From the NCBI RefSeq assembly GCF_900105125.1, contig NZ_LT629750.1, positions 6,599,001-6,663,000 on the forward strand: 64,000 nt of DNA, written 5' to 3'. This DNA is from Bradyrhizobium canariense (GTDB lineage Bacteria > Pseudomonadota > Alphaproteobacteria > Rhizobiales > Xanthobacteraceae). The notes under the pieces are model-generated. The model saw only the letters and a program-made list of their open reading frames with translations, was not told where the DNA came from and ran no database searches. Every line of letters starts with the position of its first letter. Position 1 is the first letter of the stretch. Shown here piece by piece: positions 18,420 through 27,975 of the stretch. Both the position numbers and the translations under genes were made by a program.

Positions 18420-18926
18420 ATGCAAATGAACGACAGCCAGAAAATCCCGGCATCCAAGCAAAAGGTGTGGGCGGCGCTCAATGATCCCGAAGTTTTAAAG
18501 CAGTGCATTCCCGGCTGTCAGTCGCTCGATATGTCCACGCCCAATGAGATGACCGCAACTGTGGTGTTCAAGGTAGGTCCCGTGAAGGCGACATTCGGCG
18601 GCAAGGTGACGCTGTCCGATCTCGACCCGCCGAACAGCTATCGCATCTCGGGCGAGGGGTCCGGCGGCGTTGCCGGTTTTGCCAAAGGCGGTGCGACCGT
18701 GCGTCTGGAATCCGAAAGCCCTGAGGTCACGATCCTGCATTACGCGGTCGATGCGCAGATCGGCGGCAAGCTGGCGCAACTCGGGGGACGATTGATCGAT
18801 TCCACGGCGAGGAAATTGGCCGGCGAGTTCTTTGCCTCGTTCGGGGCGGTGGTGGGCGGGGCTGCAGAGGCTCAAGCGGGAGCGGCGCCCAAGGGTTGGT
18901 TCGGCAAGCTGACCGGCGCGGCTTAG
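18420..18926 (+). CDS. coxG: CO dehydrogenase subunit G (CoxG, SRPBCC fold)
   Basis: 168 aa. CoxG family: KVWAALNDPEVLKQCIPGCQSLD, VGPVKATFGGKVTLSDLDPP and YRISGEGSGGVAGFAKGGA. CoxG is reported to bind CODH to the inner membrane and in mycobacteria to carry menaquinone. The start 10 bp after coxF is used. It ends the cluster; coxB, coxH, coxI and coxK are not found here. Confidence 0.93.
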   Translation: MQMNDSQKIPASKQKVWAALNDPEVLKQCIPGCQSLDMSTPNEMTATVVFKVGPVKATFGGKVTLSDLDPPNSYRISGEGSGGVAGFAKGGATVRLESESPEVTILHYAVDAQIGGKLAQLGGRLIDSTARKLAGEFFASFGAVVGGAAEAQAGAAPKGWFGKLTGAA

Positions 18927-18930
18927 CAAC

Positions 18931-19014
18931 CGTCATTGCGAGGAGCGTAAGCGACGAAGCAATCCATACTTCCCTTGCCGCGCGATGGATTACTTCGCTT
19001 TGCTCGCAATGACG
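18931..19014. repeat. Intergenic palindromic repeat (CGTCATTGCG family)
   Basis: CGTCATTGCGAGGAGCGTAAG ... CTTTGCTCGCAATGACG with inner GCAATCCAT / ATGGATTACTTC arms. Same family as 49786-49904. Sits directly behind coxG and may terminate the operon. Confidence 0.8.
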
Positions 19015-19037
19015 TGGGGATGCGGCAGCAAACGCAG

Positions 19038-19210
19038 CCCGGATGAGCGCAGCGCGCTGCTGATCCGGGGCCATCAACTTTGCCATCTTAATCCGAGTAC
19101 CTTCCGCCACGCCGCTTCGTTGGATCGGAGCGGGTAGCCCGCATGAGCGAAGCGATATGCGGGGACCAAAATAATTTAGCCAATCCTGGATGTCGCTTCG
19201 CTCATCCGGG
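19038..19210. repeat. Second type of intergenic inverted repeat
   Basis: Bounded by CCCGGATGAGCG (19038) and CGCTCATCCGGG (19199-19210), with an inner unit GTAGCCCGCATGAGCGAAGC / GCTTCGCTCATCC. No coding potential is seen. Confidence 0.6.
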
Positions 19211-19287
19211 CTACGCTTATTCTCCGGCATAACCCACATCAGAACTTCAGCCCAAGACGGAACCTCTTGGGGTTGAATGTAATATAA

Positions 19288-19521
19288 AATGTAAGCAATA
19301 GTAGCGCGGGGCGATCGGAAGGCTGGAACGAGATTGCGTCTCTGCCTAGCCGCCGTTCTCAAAATGAAACGGAAGCGATTGCCGAAGGAGGTGGCGGAGC
19401 GCCGCTCCTCAAACCGTCGGGCAAATTTCTAGCCTTGAGTCCGGAAGAGTTTCAGAATGTAGTCAAGGAAATTGGGGAAGACCCCGATACTGTCTTCCTT
19501 GCTGAGACATGGCCTGTCTAG
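19288..19521 (+). pseudogene. Orphan 3' coding fragment, function unknown
   Basis: An open frame of 77 codons follows a stop at 19285 and ends in TAG at 19519. Its end reads LLKPSGKFLALSPEEFQNVV, then KEIGEDPDTVFLAETWPV, which looks like genuine protein, but there is no ATG or GTG start and no ribosome binding site. The preceding sequence is repeat-like. It is best seen as the 3' remnant of a lost gene. I do not recognise the family. Confidence 0.3.
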
Positions 19522-19706
19522 TTCGCGGTAAAACCGTGCGTTCGCGTAGCCCGTGCCTTAAGCGGACTTCGGCGTGGTGAGGTGGGTTGTGCTGGAGGCG
19601 TAATCCGCCCTCCCAACTCGTACAAATGCTCGCTTTCACGCTCGCGCGCCCTGTCCAATTTCTTGAACCATTTCAAACTGATTTGCGCCATCCAGTCCTC
19701 GCTAAA

Positions 19707-20180
19707 AAAATATTCCCCTTCTCCGCTGACCCAAATCACTTCTTATCCCTCGCCGTCCCGCCCCAACCAGAGGGGCGTTCGCGATCGTCACGGACGTAGG
19801 TGCGGGATGCGGTGGACGCGGGTGGCGCTGCTGACGAGAGCGCAGACTTGCGGACGGCGAAGTCGTGTGGTCCTGACGCCCCGACGCTGGCGTCAAGTTG
19901 GTGGAAGCCATTCCGCCGATGACGGTGGCAAACGAGCCCGGTCACCGGGGAGAGCACGAAGGAAACCGTTAAAACCATTGCGCGGGGAATGCCGGGTGTT
20001 TTCCGGTGTGACCGTGGTGACTTGCTTGCGTGCTTTTTTATTTTTGCACGCAAGGCTGCGGGCGCATCGAGCGCCCGGCATTCCCTGCGCCCTCATTTTC
20101 GGAAGGGCGGAACGTTGATGGCAAAACTCGCGCGAAACCTGCGCGAGATCGCGAAGCTGTGTTCGCTGTTTGAAATGTGA
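19707..20180 (+). repeat. Structured dispersed repeat, copy A
   Basis: About 0.47 kb homologous to the reverse complement of 36748-37316. Shared blocks: CTGACCCAAATCA, GATCGTCACGGACGT, GATGCGGTGGACGCG, GTGTGGTCCTG, TCACCGGGGAGAGC, CGTTAAAACCATTGCGC and TGTTTGAAATGTGAA at the end. Near 19985-20095 it folds into an outer stem GGGAATGCCGGG / CCCGGCATTCCC enclosing CTTGCGTGC / GCACGCAAG. No protein frame is conserved between copies. Whether it is an RNA or a non-autonomous mobile element is unknown. Confidence 0.75.
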
Positions 20181-20202
20181 ATCTGCACACGCACTAACCC
20201 AT

Positions 20203-20324
20203 ACGTCGTCCCTGCGAACGCAGGGCCCATAACCACAGGTGTTCGTTTGAGCAGAAGCCGTCAGCCACCGCGCGAAGAATCGAGAGGCCGCAGCGTATGG
20301 GGCCCGCTCTCGCGGGGACGACGG
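20203..20324. repeat. Intergenic palindromic repeat (CGTCGTCCC family)
   Basis: ACGTCGTCCCTGCGAACGCAGG ends inverted against CTCTCGCGGGGACGACGG, with the inner pair GGGCCCATA / TATGGGGCCC. It lies right behind the prs stop codon on the opposite strand and may serve as its terminator. Confidence 0.65.
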
Positions 20325-20331
20325 TGAGAGA

Positions 20332-21285
20332 TTAGTCGAACAAACTCGACACCGACTCTTCGGCCGCCGTGCGGCCGATCGCTTCCCCGATCAATCCGGC
20401 GATCGAGAGCGTGCGGATGTTGGGCGCCTTGATCACGGCCTCGGTCGGCTGGATCGAATCGGTGATCACCAGTTCCTTCAGCCGGGAGCCGATGATGCGG
20501 GCCGCGGCCCCGCCCGACAGCACGCCATGGGAGATGTAGGCGTAGACGTCCTTGGCGCCGTTGGCGATCAGCGCGTCGGCGGCGTTCACCAGCGTGCCGC
20601 CGGAATCCACCATGTCGTCGACCAGGATGCAGGTATATCCGGCGGCATCGCCGATCACGTTCATGACCTCGGATTCGCCGGCGCGTTCGCGGCGTTTGTC
20701 GATGATGGCCAGCGGCGTGTTGATGCGTTTGGCAAGCCCGCGCGCGCGCACCACGCCGCCGACGTCAGGCGATACCACCATGACGTTGGCGAGGTCGAAG
20801 CGCTCCTTGATGTCGCGCACCATCACCGGCGAAGCATAGAGATTGTCGGTCGGAATATCGAAGAAGCCCTGGATCTGCCCTGCGTGCAGATCGAGCGTCA
20901 TGACGCGATCGACACCGGCATGGGTGATCAAGTTGGCCACCAGTTTGGCGGAAATCGGCGAGCGCGAACCGACCTTGCGGTCCTGCCGGGCATAGCCGAA
21001 ATAGGGGATCACCGCCGTGATGCGGCGCGCGGAGGCCCGGCGCAGCGCATCGGTGATGATCAACAGCTCCATCAGATGGTCGTTGGCCGGGAATGACGTG
21101 GACTGGATGATGAAGACGTCGGAGCCGCGGACGTTTTCCTGGATTTCGACGAAGATTTCCATGTCCGCGAAGCGGCGGACGACGGCCTTGGTCAGAGGCA
21201 CTTTCAGCCAGTTGGCGATTTCCTGCGCCAGTGCCGGATTGGAATTGCCGGCGACCAGCTTGATGGAGCCGTTTTTAGCTGACAT
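20332..21285 (-). CDS. prs: Ribose-phosphate pyrophosphokinase (PRPP synthase)
   Basis: 317 aa class I enzyme making PRPP from ribose 5-phosphate and ATP. Metal/ATP motif [22 protein letters not shown] loop [12 protein letters not shown], and the flexible loop [17 protein letters not shown]. The start at 21285 follows GAGGAGAGGC; an in-frame ATG at 21327 adds 14 residues absent from the family. PRPP is also the presumed substrate class of the beta-RFAP-synthase-like protein at 39813, but the genes are not linked. Confidence 0.96.
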   Translation of the reverse strand: MSAKNGSIKLVAGNSNPALAQEIANWLKVPLTKAVVRRFADMEIFVEIQENVRGSDVFIIQSTSFPANDHLMELLIITDALRRASARRITAVIPYFGYARQDRKVGSRSPISAKLVANLITHAGVDRVMTLDLHAGQIQGFFDIPTDNLYASPVMVRDIKERFDLANVMVVSPDVGGVVRARGLAKRINTPLAIIDKRRERAGESEVMNVIGDAAGYTCILVDDMVDSGGTLVNAADALIANGAKDVYAYISHGVLSGGAAARIIGSRLKELVITDSIQPTEAVIKAPNIRTLSIAGLIGEAIGRTAAEESVSSLFD

Positions 21286-21450
21286 CGACGCCTCTCCTCG
21301 CGCCTTGTTGGATACGATGTTCAGCATATCGGGATACCCACGGAACCGGCGCCTTCGACGAGCGAGGTGATATCAAGGACGTGGCTCGGCTGGCAACCCA
21401 TCCCACCGGTTTTCCTGCGTAAAATCGGTAATGGAGGGCTAATTCAGGTC

Positions 21451-22110
21451 TCAACGGGCGGCGTAGCTAAGGGTGCCGGCGCTGGATTCATCCGAAGATG
21501 GCGAGGCCTGCTCCACACCCGCGACCGCGGGGCTGCCTTTGTCGGGGGCGGCGGCGGGCGGCGGCTCATCGGCCGGCGCCGTGCCATTGACCATGGCGCT
21601 GAGGCCGCTGAACCCGGCTTGCGCGATTTTCCGCAACACCAGATCGTCGGCCGCGGCCCAGGCATCGCGTCCGGCCTTGCCGGCCGCCTCTTCGCCGCTG
21701 AGGCGCAGCGCCCGCTGCTGGTTGGCATCATAGACGTCCCAGACCCATGCGATCATGGTCCGGCCATGGTTGACCTCGGCGGCAAGGTAGCTGCGGACGC
21801 GGTACGACGCCTGCCCTTCGCGGGACACGATGGACAGGTTGCGAAGCTTCGATTCGCTGTCCAATACGCCCACCATCCGGTCGAACACCTGCGGCGGCGG
21901 CCCGTCGATCGATTCAAAGGCCACGGTTGGCCCGCTGCCGCCGGCCATCGCGTAGGAGTTGTTGATGGCCCCGCTGTTGGCACAACCGCCGAGCGCACAG
22001 GCGATCGCCAGAAACGTCGCGGCAATCATCGCGCGCGCCGCCATCCGGTTGGCCCGGGATAGAGTTAATGACGCATCCCTCATGCCCCGAGCGATATCGT
22101 TAAAATGCAT
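21451..22110 (-). CDS. Putative lipoprotein, function unknown
   Basis: 219 aa. A basic N-terminus and hydrophobic stretch MIAATFLAIACALGGC end in a lipobox with Cys at about residue 43. The mature part (VAFESIDGPPPQVFDRMVGVLDSE, VRSYLAAEVNHGRTMIAWVWDVYD) is soluble, with a Pro/Ala/Ser-rich tail. Encoded just downstream of pgeF in the same direction; it belongs to a family conserved in Bradyrhizobium and relatives without assigned function. Confidence 0.75.
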   Translation of the reverse strand: MHFNDIARGMRDASLTLSRANRMAARAMIAATFLAIACALGGCANSGAINNSYAMAGGSGPTVAFESIDGPPPQVFDRMVGVLDSESKLRNLSIVSREGQASYRVRSYLAAEVNHGRTMIAWVWDVYDANQQRALRLSGEEAAGKAGRDAWAAADDLVLRKIAQAGFSGLSAMVNGTAPADEPPPAAAPDKGSPAVAGVEQASPSSDESSAGTLSYAAR

Positions 22111-22207
22111 TAAGGTCTAGGGCAGCGGCATCACAAAGGTTAACCGGGATTAAGGCAACTCCCCCCGGCAACGGAATTTGCTCTGAGTTGACACAGTTGC
22201 GCCGAGA

Positions 22208-22975
22208 TCAGGCTTCCAGCGCGATGGCGTGAACATGCCGGCCGTAGTCCGGCTCCTTGCGATGCACCGAGCGGCGGTAGCTGTAGAAGCGCTCGTCGGA
22301 ATAGGTGTCGATTCCGACATCGTCGATCATCGGGATGCCAGCGTTCTCGAGCCGCATCCGGATGAAGCCGGCAAGGTCGAACATCGAATGACCGTCGCGC
22401 ATCGACGGAATGAAAAACAGCGCATTTTCGGCGTCAGCTTCGATGAACCGCTCGACGAATTCGCCGCCCACCTCGTAGCTCTGCTGGCGGATCAGGGGGC
22501 CGATGGCGGCGATCATGCCGTCACGCTCGGCGCCGAGTTTTTCCATCGCTTCGACAGTGGATTCCAGGATGCCCGACAGCGCGCCCTTCCAGCCGGCATG
22601 CGCGGCACCGATCACGCGGGCGTTCGGATCGACCAGCAGGATCGGTCCGCAATCGGCCGCGCTGGCGCCGATCGAAAGCCCCTCGATGCGGGTGACGATG
22701 GCGTCGGCGCGCGGTCGCGATGCTGCGCTCCATGGCGCAGTCGCCACCACGACGTCGGGCGAATGGGTCTGATGCACGGTGAGAAAATGCGTGGGCGCAA
22801 CGCCCATTCGTTCTGCCATCCGGCGGCGATTTTCGGCGACGTGCGCGGGATCGTCCTTCGAGCCGATGCCGGCATTCAGCCCCGCATAGATTCCGCCAGA
22901 AACGCCACCTTCACGTGAGAAGAAAGCGTGGCGCAGGCCGGGAACGGCTGAGAGCAGCGGCGAAGTGAGCGTCAT
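22208..22975 (-). CDS. pgeF: Peptidoglycan editing factor PgeF (YfiH/laccase-domain)
   Basis: 255 aa. CNF1/YfiH fold with metal/active-site motifs HQTHSPDVV, ASAADCGPILLVD and AAHAGWKGALSGI. YfiH of E. coli removes misincorporated serine from peptidoglycan precursors; older annotations call it polyphenol oxidase. Its start overlaps the stop of the methyltransferase gene upstream (ATGA), placing it third in lgt-midA-pgeF. Confidence 0.93.
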   Translation of the reverse strand: MTLTSPLLSAVPGLRHAFFSREGGVSGGIYAGLNAGIGSKDDPAHVAENRRRMAERMGVAPTHFLTVHQTHSPDVVVATAPWSAASRPRADAIVTRIEGLSIGASAADCGPILLVDPNARVIGAAHAGWKGALSGILESTVEAMEKLGAERDGMIAAIGPLIRQQSYEVGGEFVERFIEADAENALFFIPSMRDGHSMFDLAGFIRMRLENAGIPMIDDVGIDTYSDERFYSYRRSVHRKEPDYGRHVHAIALEA

Positions 22976-24099
22976 TCGGGCTGGTCTTTCTCGGCCGGCT
23001 CTTCGTCGGCAAAACCCGCCAGTGAGATGAGGTGGGGCTCCGAAATCGCCAGCACCTTGAACATCGAGCCCATGCCGCCGCGGCCGCCGCCGACCAGCCG
23101 TTTCAGCGCGCCCGAGATGTCCTCGGAAACCTCCGGCGTGGCCTTCGCCATCAGGCCGACGGCCCGGGTTTCGATGCCGAGGCGTTTGAGAAAATCTCCC
23201 TGCGGCACCGGACCGTGAACGCGCGCGCCCAGATCTTCGGCGGCGCGCACCAGCGCCTGGAAATCGACATGGGCAGTGACATCGGCCTCGCCCGGATTCT
23301 GCAACGGATCGGTGAAATGGTGGTGGGCGATGGCTTGAAACGTATCGCCGGCATCGCTGCGCAAATGGCCATAGTCGATGATCAGCGCCGCGCCGTTCTG
23401 TTCACGCACGCGGGTTGCGAGCCTCATGATCTCGGCATCGGGCCGCCATTCGAACACCGCGCCGACCGGTGCGGCGCGGACCAGCGGCGGCAGCAGCACC
23501 TCGAAGCGCGGGGTCGGCTCAGGCGCGGCGCCGAACACCAGCTTGCCGTGGCTGTCGAGTTCGACCGTGCGCTCGTGCCAGCCTGTCTCGCGCTTCACCA
23601 TCTGGTGGATCGGCAGCACATCGAAATATTCGTTGGCGAGGATAACCCCGGGACCGTTCGGCACCTCGTCGATGTGCTTGTGCCAGGCCAAGTTGCGCAC
23701 GTTCGATAGCGTCGCCTTCTGCTTTTCGCGCAGCACCGGATTGATCTCGACGAGGTGGATGCTCAGCGCCTGATACAGCGGCGGCAGCACGCGCAGCGCG
23801 CGCAACGCATCCGCCATCATGGTGCCGCGGCCGGGTCCGAGTTCGATCAGCCGGAACACCGACGGCGATCCGATCGCCTTCCAGACCGAGGCGGCCCACA
23901 GCCCCAGCAGTTCGCCGAACATCTGGCTGACTTCGGGCGCGGTGGTAAAATCACCTTCGCGCCCGAGCGGATCGCGCGAGACGTAATAGCCATGTTCGGG
24001 ATGCGTCAGGCACATCTCCATGTACCGCCAGACCGGCATCGGTCCGGACGATGTGATCAGCTTCTTGAGCTCGGACTGCAGCGGTGAAAAATCAGTCAC
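22972..24099 (-). CDS. SAM-dependent arginine methyltransferase, MidA/NDUFAF7 family
   Basis: 375 aa. COG1565 family: [32 protein letters not shown] (one conserved block), SAM loop [19 protein letters not shown], and [14 protein letters not shown]. Mitochondrial NDUFAF7 methylates a complex I arginine; the bacterial substrate is not settled. Overlaps both neighbours by ATGA, so lgt, this gene and pgeF are translationally coupled. Confidence 0.92.
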   Translation of the reverse strand: MTDFSPLQSELKKLITSSGPMPVWRYMEMCLTHPEHGYYVSRDPLGREGDFTTAPEVSQMFGELLGLWAASVWKAIGSPSVFRLIELGPGRGTMMADALRALRVLPPLYQALSIHLVEINPVLREKQKATLSNVRNLAWHKHIDEVPNGPGVILANEYFDVLPIHQMVKRETGWHERTVELDSHGKLVFGAAPEPTPRFEVLLPPLVRAAPVGAVFEWRPDAEIMRLATRVREQNGAALIIDYGHLRSDAGDTFQAIAHHHFTDPLQNPGEADVTAHVDFQALVRAAEDLGARVHGPVPQGDFLKRLGIETRAVGLMAKATPEVSEDISGALKRLVGGGRGGMGSMFKVLAISEPHLISLAGFADEEPAEKDQPE

Positions 24100-24950
24100 G
24101 GCCTGCCTTGATCGGAACCGGGCACGTGCTTCGGAAATTTACCGCGCCATGCCATCACAATAATGATCGCTCCCGCAATAACCATCGGCACCGAGAGCAG
24201 CATACCCATGGTCAGTCCGCCCCACAAAAATCCGAGCTGGGGGTCGGGCTCCCTGAAGAACTCGCCGGTGATGCGGGCAAGTGCGTAGAACGTGATGAAG
24301 CTGCCGAGGATCAGGCCCGGCCGCTTCAACGCGCCCATACGGATCATCACGGCCAGGATCGTGAACAGCACGATCCCTTCAAGCCCCGCCTCGTAGAGCT
24401 GGCTGGGATGGCGCGGCAGCGGCCCGCCATTGGGAAATACCATCGCCCAGGGCAGGCTGGGGTCCGCCGGCCGGCCCCACAGCTCGCTGTTGATGAAGTT
24501 GGCGATACGCCCTAGAAATAGCCCGATCGGCCCGACCGCGGTGGTGATATCGCCGAGCGACAGGATCGGGACGTCGTTCTTTCGCGCAAACCAGATCACA
24601 GCGGCCACGCAGCCCAGAAAGCCGCCGTGAAACGACATGCCGCCCTTCCACAGTTCGAAAATCTCGGCGGGATTCTGGATGAAGAACGGCAGATTGTAGA
24701 ACAGCACGTAGCCGGTGCGGCCGCCGAGGATGATTCCAATCGTGACCCACAGGATGAAATCGTCCATCTGCAGCAGCGTGATCGGCGCCGGCCCGCCCCA
24801 TAATTTGTCGTTCTTGATCAGCGCGCGCGCGTAGATCCATCCCAGCACGATGCCGGCGATATAGGCCAGCGCATACCAGCGGATCGCGAACGGTCCGATC
24901 GAAATAGCGATCGGGTTGAAGACCGGAAAGGCGATGGTGAGGAAGGGCAT
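24096..24950 (-). CDS. lgt: Prolipoprotein diacylglyceryl transferase
   Basis: 284 aa polytopic inner-membrane enzyme that attaches diacylglycerol to the lipobox cysteine of prolipoproteins. Lgt signature [21 protein letters not shown] motif in [11 protein letters not shown], and C-terminal [10 protein letters not shown]. Its stop overlaps the midA-like start; a dienelactone hydrolase gene ends 15 bp upstream. Confidence 0.96.
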   Translation of the reverse strand: MPFLTIAFPVFNPIAISIGPFAIRWYALAYIAGIVLGWIYARALIKNDKLWGGPAPITLLQMDDFILWVTIGIILGGRTGYVLFYNLPFFIQNPAEIFELWKGGMSFHGGFLGCVAAVIWFARKNDVPILSLGDITTAVGPIGLFLGRIANFINSELWGRPADPSLPWAMVFPNGGPLPRHPSQLYEAGLEGIVLFTILAVMIRMGALKRPGLILGSFITFYALARITGEFFREPDPQLGFLWGGLTMGMLLSVPMVIAGAIIIVMAWRGKFPKHVPGSDQGRP

Positions 24951-24965
24951 CGAGTCGTCGGAATC

Positions 24966-25700
24966 TTACGCTGAGAGGTTGCGGCGATAGAGCGCCAGCA
25001 GCCGCTCCCAATGCCGTTCCGCCGCGTCGCGATCATACACCGGCCGTTTCGGAAAAGCGAAGCCGTGATGGGTGCCCGGATAAATCTCGACCTCGGCACT
25101 GGCGCCTTTCATTCCCTGTCTGACTTTCTCGATGATTTCCATCGGCGCGTAGATATCCGTCTCGGCGCAACCGAAATATAGTTCGGCCTTGGTCTTTTGC
25201 GCGGCAAGATGCGGACTATCGGGTTGATCGGTGGCGAGATGCGTTCCGTAGATCGAGGCGGCCGCCTTGACCCGCCCGGGAAAATGGGTCGCGGCGTTAA
25301 CGGCATATCGGCCGCTCATGCAGTAGCCGACGGTGCCGACAATGTCGGTGCGCGCGGCGGCCTGGCCGTCGGCGTAAGCGAGCAGTGCTTTTGTATCCTC
25401 CATCACCAGGGGAATGTCGATCGAGTTCATCAGTTCGAACATGCGCTTGCGTTCGGGTGAATTCGGATCGGGATTGATTGGCCCGAGCTCCATCGCGCCG
25501 GAGCGGTAATACATATTGGGCAGCATCACATAATAGCCTGACGTACCAAGCCGCCGGGCCATGTCGCGCAGTTCCTCGCGGATCGCCGGTGCGTCCATGT
25601 AAAAGATGATGACGGGAAACGGGCCGCCGCGCTCGGGGTGGGTGATAAAAGTGGTGGTTTTGCCGTCCTTGGTGGGAATGTCGATTTGCTGGTCGATCAT
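24966..25700 (-). CDS. Dienelactone hydrolase family protein
   Basis: 244 aa alpha/beta hydrolase. Triad visible: Cys nucleophile in GTVGYCMSGRYA, Asp in GCAETDIYAP and His in YPGTHHGFAFP. The family hydrolyses enol lactones, but many members act on unknown esters. Start chosen at 25700 (MIDQQIDIPTKDG, preceded by AAAGAAA); a longer frame from 25778 has no support. Confidence 0.9.
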   Translation of the reverse strand: MIDQQIDIPTKDGKTTTFITHPERGGPFPVIIFYMDAPAIREELRDMARRLGTSGYYVMLPNMYYRSGAMELGPINPDPNSPERKRMFELMNSIDIPLVMEDTKALLAYADGQAAARTDIVGTVGYCMSGRYAVNAATHFPGRVKAAASIYGTHLATDQPDSPHLAAQKTKAELYFGCAETDIYAPMEIIEKVRQGMKGASAEVEIYPGTHHGFAFPKRPVYDRDAAERHWERLLALYRRNLSA

Positions 25701-25871
25701 GGGCGTTTCTTTATGTTTTGTGATTCTGATTTGACGGTGGGCGTTGAATACGATTGCAAGGAAACTGGAGCATGACAAGGCAAACGGGCGTCACGCCGGC
25801 CTTGAACCGGGGCCTCCGGATCGCCATTGTCTCGGCGTAGCGATCAATTTGCAGCGACCGGAGCGTTCCAG

Positions 25872-26156
25872 ATGACCCAGACCAGCAATCGGTTTTTCGA
25901 TGAGATCGGACGTCTGATGAATGATGCCGCCGGCGCCGCCCAGGGCGTCAAGCGCGAGGTTGATACGGTGGTTCGCAATCAGGCCGAAAAAATCCTGCGC
26001 GACCTCGATATCGTCAAGCGTGAGGAATTCGAGGCGGTCAAGGACATGGCGCGGCTGGCGCGCGAGGAAAACGAGGCGCTAAAGACGCGGATCGCCGCGC
26101 TGGAGGCCAAGCTCGGGGCTTCGCCGAATGGCGGCAGCATGAAGACGGACGGGTAG
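25872..26156 (+). CDS. ubiK: UbiK-family accessory factor (BMFP)
   Basis: 94 aa. N-terminal amphipathic helix (RFFDEIGRLMNDAAGAAQG) and C-terminal coiled coil (VKREEFEAVKDMARLAREEN, IAALEAKL), the BMFP/YqiC layout. UbiK assists aerobic ubiquinone biosynthesis via UbiJ and lipids in E. coli. Start at the second Met (25872), which fits family length. Monocistronic, divergent from the hydrolase gene. Confidence 0.88.
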   Translation: MTQTSNRFFDEIGRLMNDAAGAAQGVKREVDTVVRNQAEKILRDLDIVKREEFEAVKDMARLAREENEALKTRIAALEAKLGASPNGGSMKTDG

Positions 26157-26161
26157 GGCGT

Positions 26162-26186
26162 CTTACCCTCCCCAAGGGAGGGTAAG
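26162..26186 (+). terminator. Strong hairpin behind ubiK
   Basis: CTTACCCTCCC and GGGAGGGTAAG form a perfect 11-bp stem with a 3-nt loop, 6 bp after the ubiK stop. There is no T-tract, so termination is likely but unproven. Confidence 0.55.
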
Positions 26187-26344
26187 GAAGGGACGAGAAA
26201 ATCCCCGCATTTCCTTGTCATTTTCGGACTTTGGGGCTAGAACCCCGGCACGTCCGCAGCCCCCGCACCCCTGGAGGCTTGCTGTGGACCGTAAATGGGC
26301 CGCGATGCGGCCTTTAACTTTTTAGAAAACAAGGACTTAAGACA

Positions 26345-27076
26345 ATGGCGACCGTCAAGGAATTGAAGGCGACCGCACGTCCGAAGAGCGGCAAGGGGGC
26401 CGCCCGGGCAGAGCGTCGCGCCGGGAAAGTACCCGGAGTGATCTATGGCAACAACCAGCCCCCCGTGACCATCTCGGTCGACGATGCCGAACTGCGCCAG
26501 CGCATTCTGGCCGGCCGGTTCCTCACCACGATTTACGACATCGATCTGGAGGGCAAGAAGCACCGCGTGATACCGCGCGACTTCCATCTCGATCCCGTGC
26601 GCGATTTTCCGATCCATGTTGATTTCATGCGGCTCGGCGAAGGCGCCACCATCCGCGTCAGCGTGCCCCTACACATCCAGAACGCGGAAGCCGCTCCCGG
26701 CGTGAAGCGCGGCGGTACCGTCAACATCGTCACCCATACCCTCGATCTGGAATGCTCGGTCGATAACATTCCGCAATTCGTCGAAGCTGACGTCAGCACC
26801 CTGGAGATCAGCCACTCGCTGCATCTGTCCGATATCAAGCTGCCGGCCGGCGTGAAGGCGCTGTCGCGCGAAGATGCGACGCTGGTGACCATTGTACCGC
26901 CGTCGGGTTACGCCGAAGAGCAGAAGGCTGCGGCCGCCGCCGCGGCTGCCGGTCCCGCTGCTGCGGCACCCGGTGCTGCTCCGGCCGCAGGCGCGGCTGC
27001 CGCTGCACCTGCCGCGGGCGCTGCTCCCGCAGCGGGCGCCAAGGCGCCCGCCGGTGGTGGCGACAAGAAGAAGTAA
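26345..27076 (+). CDS. rplY: 50S ribosomal protein L25 / general stress protein Ctc
   Basis: 243 aa. N-terminal 5S rRNA-binding L25 domain (KGAARAERRAGKVPGVIYGN, VIPRDFHLDPV) and the C-terminal TL5/CTC domain (HLSDIKLPAGVKAL). After about residue 195 the tail is almost only Ala, Pro and Gly, ending GGGDKKK, a low-complexity extension common in this group. Followed by pth, the usual rplY-pth pair. Confidence 0.96.
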   Translation: MATVKELKATARPKSGKGAARAERRAGKVPGVIYGNNQPPVTISVDDAELRQRILAGRFLTTIYDIDLEGKKHRVIPRDFHLDPVRDFPIHVDFMRLGEGATIRVSVPLHIQNAEAAPGVKRGGTVNIVTHTLDLECSVDNIPQFVEADVSTLEISHSLHLSDIKLPAGVKALSREDATLVTIVPPSGYAEEQKAAAAAAAAGPAAAAPGAAPAAGAAAAAPAAGAAPAAGAKAPAGGGDKKK

Positions 27077-27079
27077 AGC

Positions 27080-27190
27080 GCATGATCCGCCAAAGTGTGA
27101 GCGGTTTGGCGAAAGATCATGTGCCAATTCATAAGTTGGCGCGCGATCGGACGCAAAACCGGCGACCACTTTTGCTGATCGCGCGCTAGC
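27080..27190. repeat. Pair of palindromic units between rplY and pth
   Basis: First unit: GCATGATC ... CGCCAAA / TTTGGCG ... GATCATG. Second unit: GCGCGATC, GCAAAA / TTTTGC, GATCGCGC. The second shares the GCAAAACCGG core with 11451-11473. Both fold into long hairpins in RNA. Confidence 0.65.
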
Positions 27191-27205
27191 GCGGGATGCC
27201 GCGTC

Positions 27206-27811
27206 ATGCTGCTCTTTGTCGGTCTCGGCAATCCCGGCGCGAAATACGCGCATAACCGGCACAATATCGGCTTCATGGCCGTTGATGAGATCGCGCGGCG
27301 TCATGGTTTCGCACCATGGCGCCGTCGTTTTCAGGGCGAGACCGCCGAAGGCACGCTTGATGGCGAGCGGGTGGTGCTGCTCCGCCCCACGACCTTCATG
27401 AACGAGTCGGGGCACGCGGTGCAGGAAGCGGCAAGCTTCTTCAAGCTCGGCATCAGCGAGATCACCGTGTTTCAGGATGAGCTCGAACTGCCGCCGGGCA
27501 AGGTGCGCATCAAGATCGGCGGCGGCATCGCCGGCCACAACGGTCTGCGTTCGATCTCGGCCCATATCGGCAATGATTATCGCCGGGTCCGGCTCGGGAT
27601 CGGTCATCCCGGCGTCAAGGAATTGGTGCACGGCCATGTGCTGTCAGATTTCGCCAAGAGCGACCGTCCCTGGGTCGAGGCGCTCTGCGAAGCGGTTGCC
27701 GACAACGCCGGATTGCTGGTGACGGCTCGCGATTCGACCTTCCAGAACAAGGTCCATCTGGCGATGCAGGCGAAGGGATTTTTCGACAAGGAAGACGAAG
27801 GCAAGGAATAA
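27206..27811 (+). CDS. pth: Peptidyl-tRNA hydrolase
   Basis: 201 aa. Releases tRNA from prematurely dropped peptidyl-t[23 protein letters not shown] holds catalytic His and the Asn pair; FMNESG and [13 protein letters not shown] are the other signatures. Preceded by rplY, followed by ychF, a conserved order. Confidence 0.97.
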   Translation: MLLFVGLGNPGAKYAHNRHNIGFMAVDEIARRHGFAPWRRRFQGETAEGTLDGERVVLLRPTTFMNESGHAVQEAASFFKLGISEITVFQDELELPPGKVRIKIGGGIAGHNGLRSISAHIGNDYRRVRLGIGHPGVKELVHGHVLSDFAKSDRPWVEALCEAVADNAGLLVTARDSTFQNKVHLAMQAKGFFDKEDEGKE

Positions 27812-27975
27812 GCACGTCTCGTCATATCCGGACTTGATCCGGCGATCCATCCGTCGAGAAAGATGGATGAGCGGGACGCTAGATGGGAAGACGGCGCTTC
27901 GCGCCTGATGTCCGCGTAAGATAGCCATAGATCAACTCGCTCGTACGTGATCGCGCGAAGGACCGGAAAAGCACG

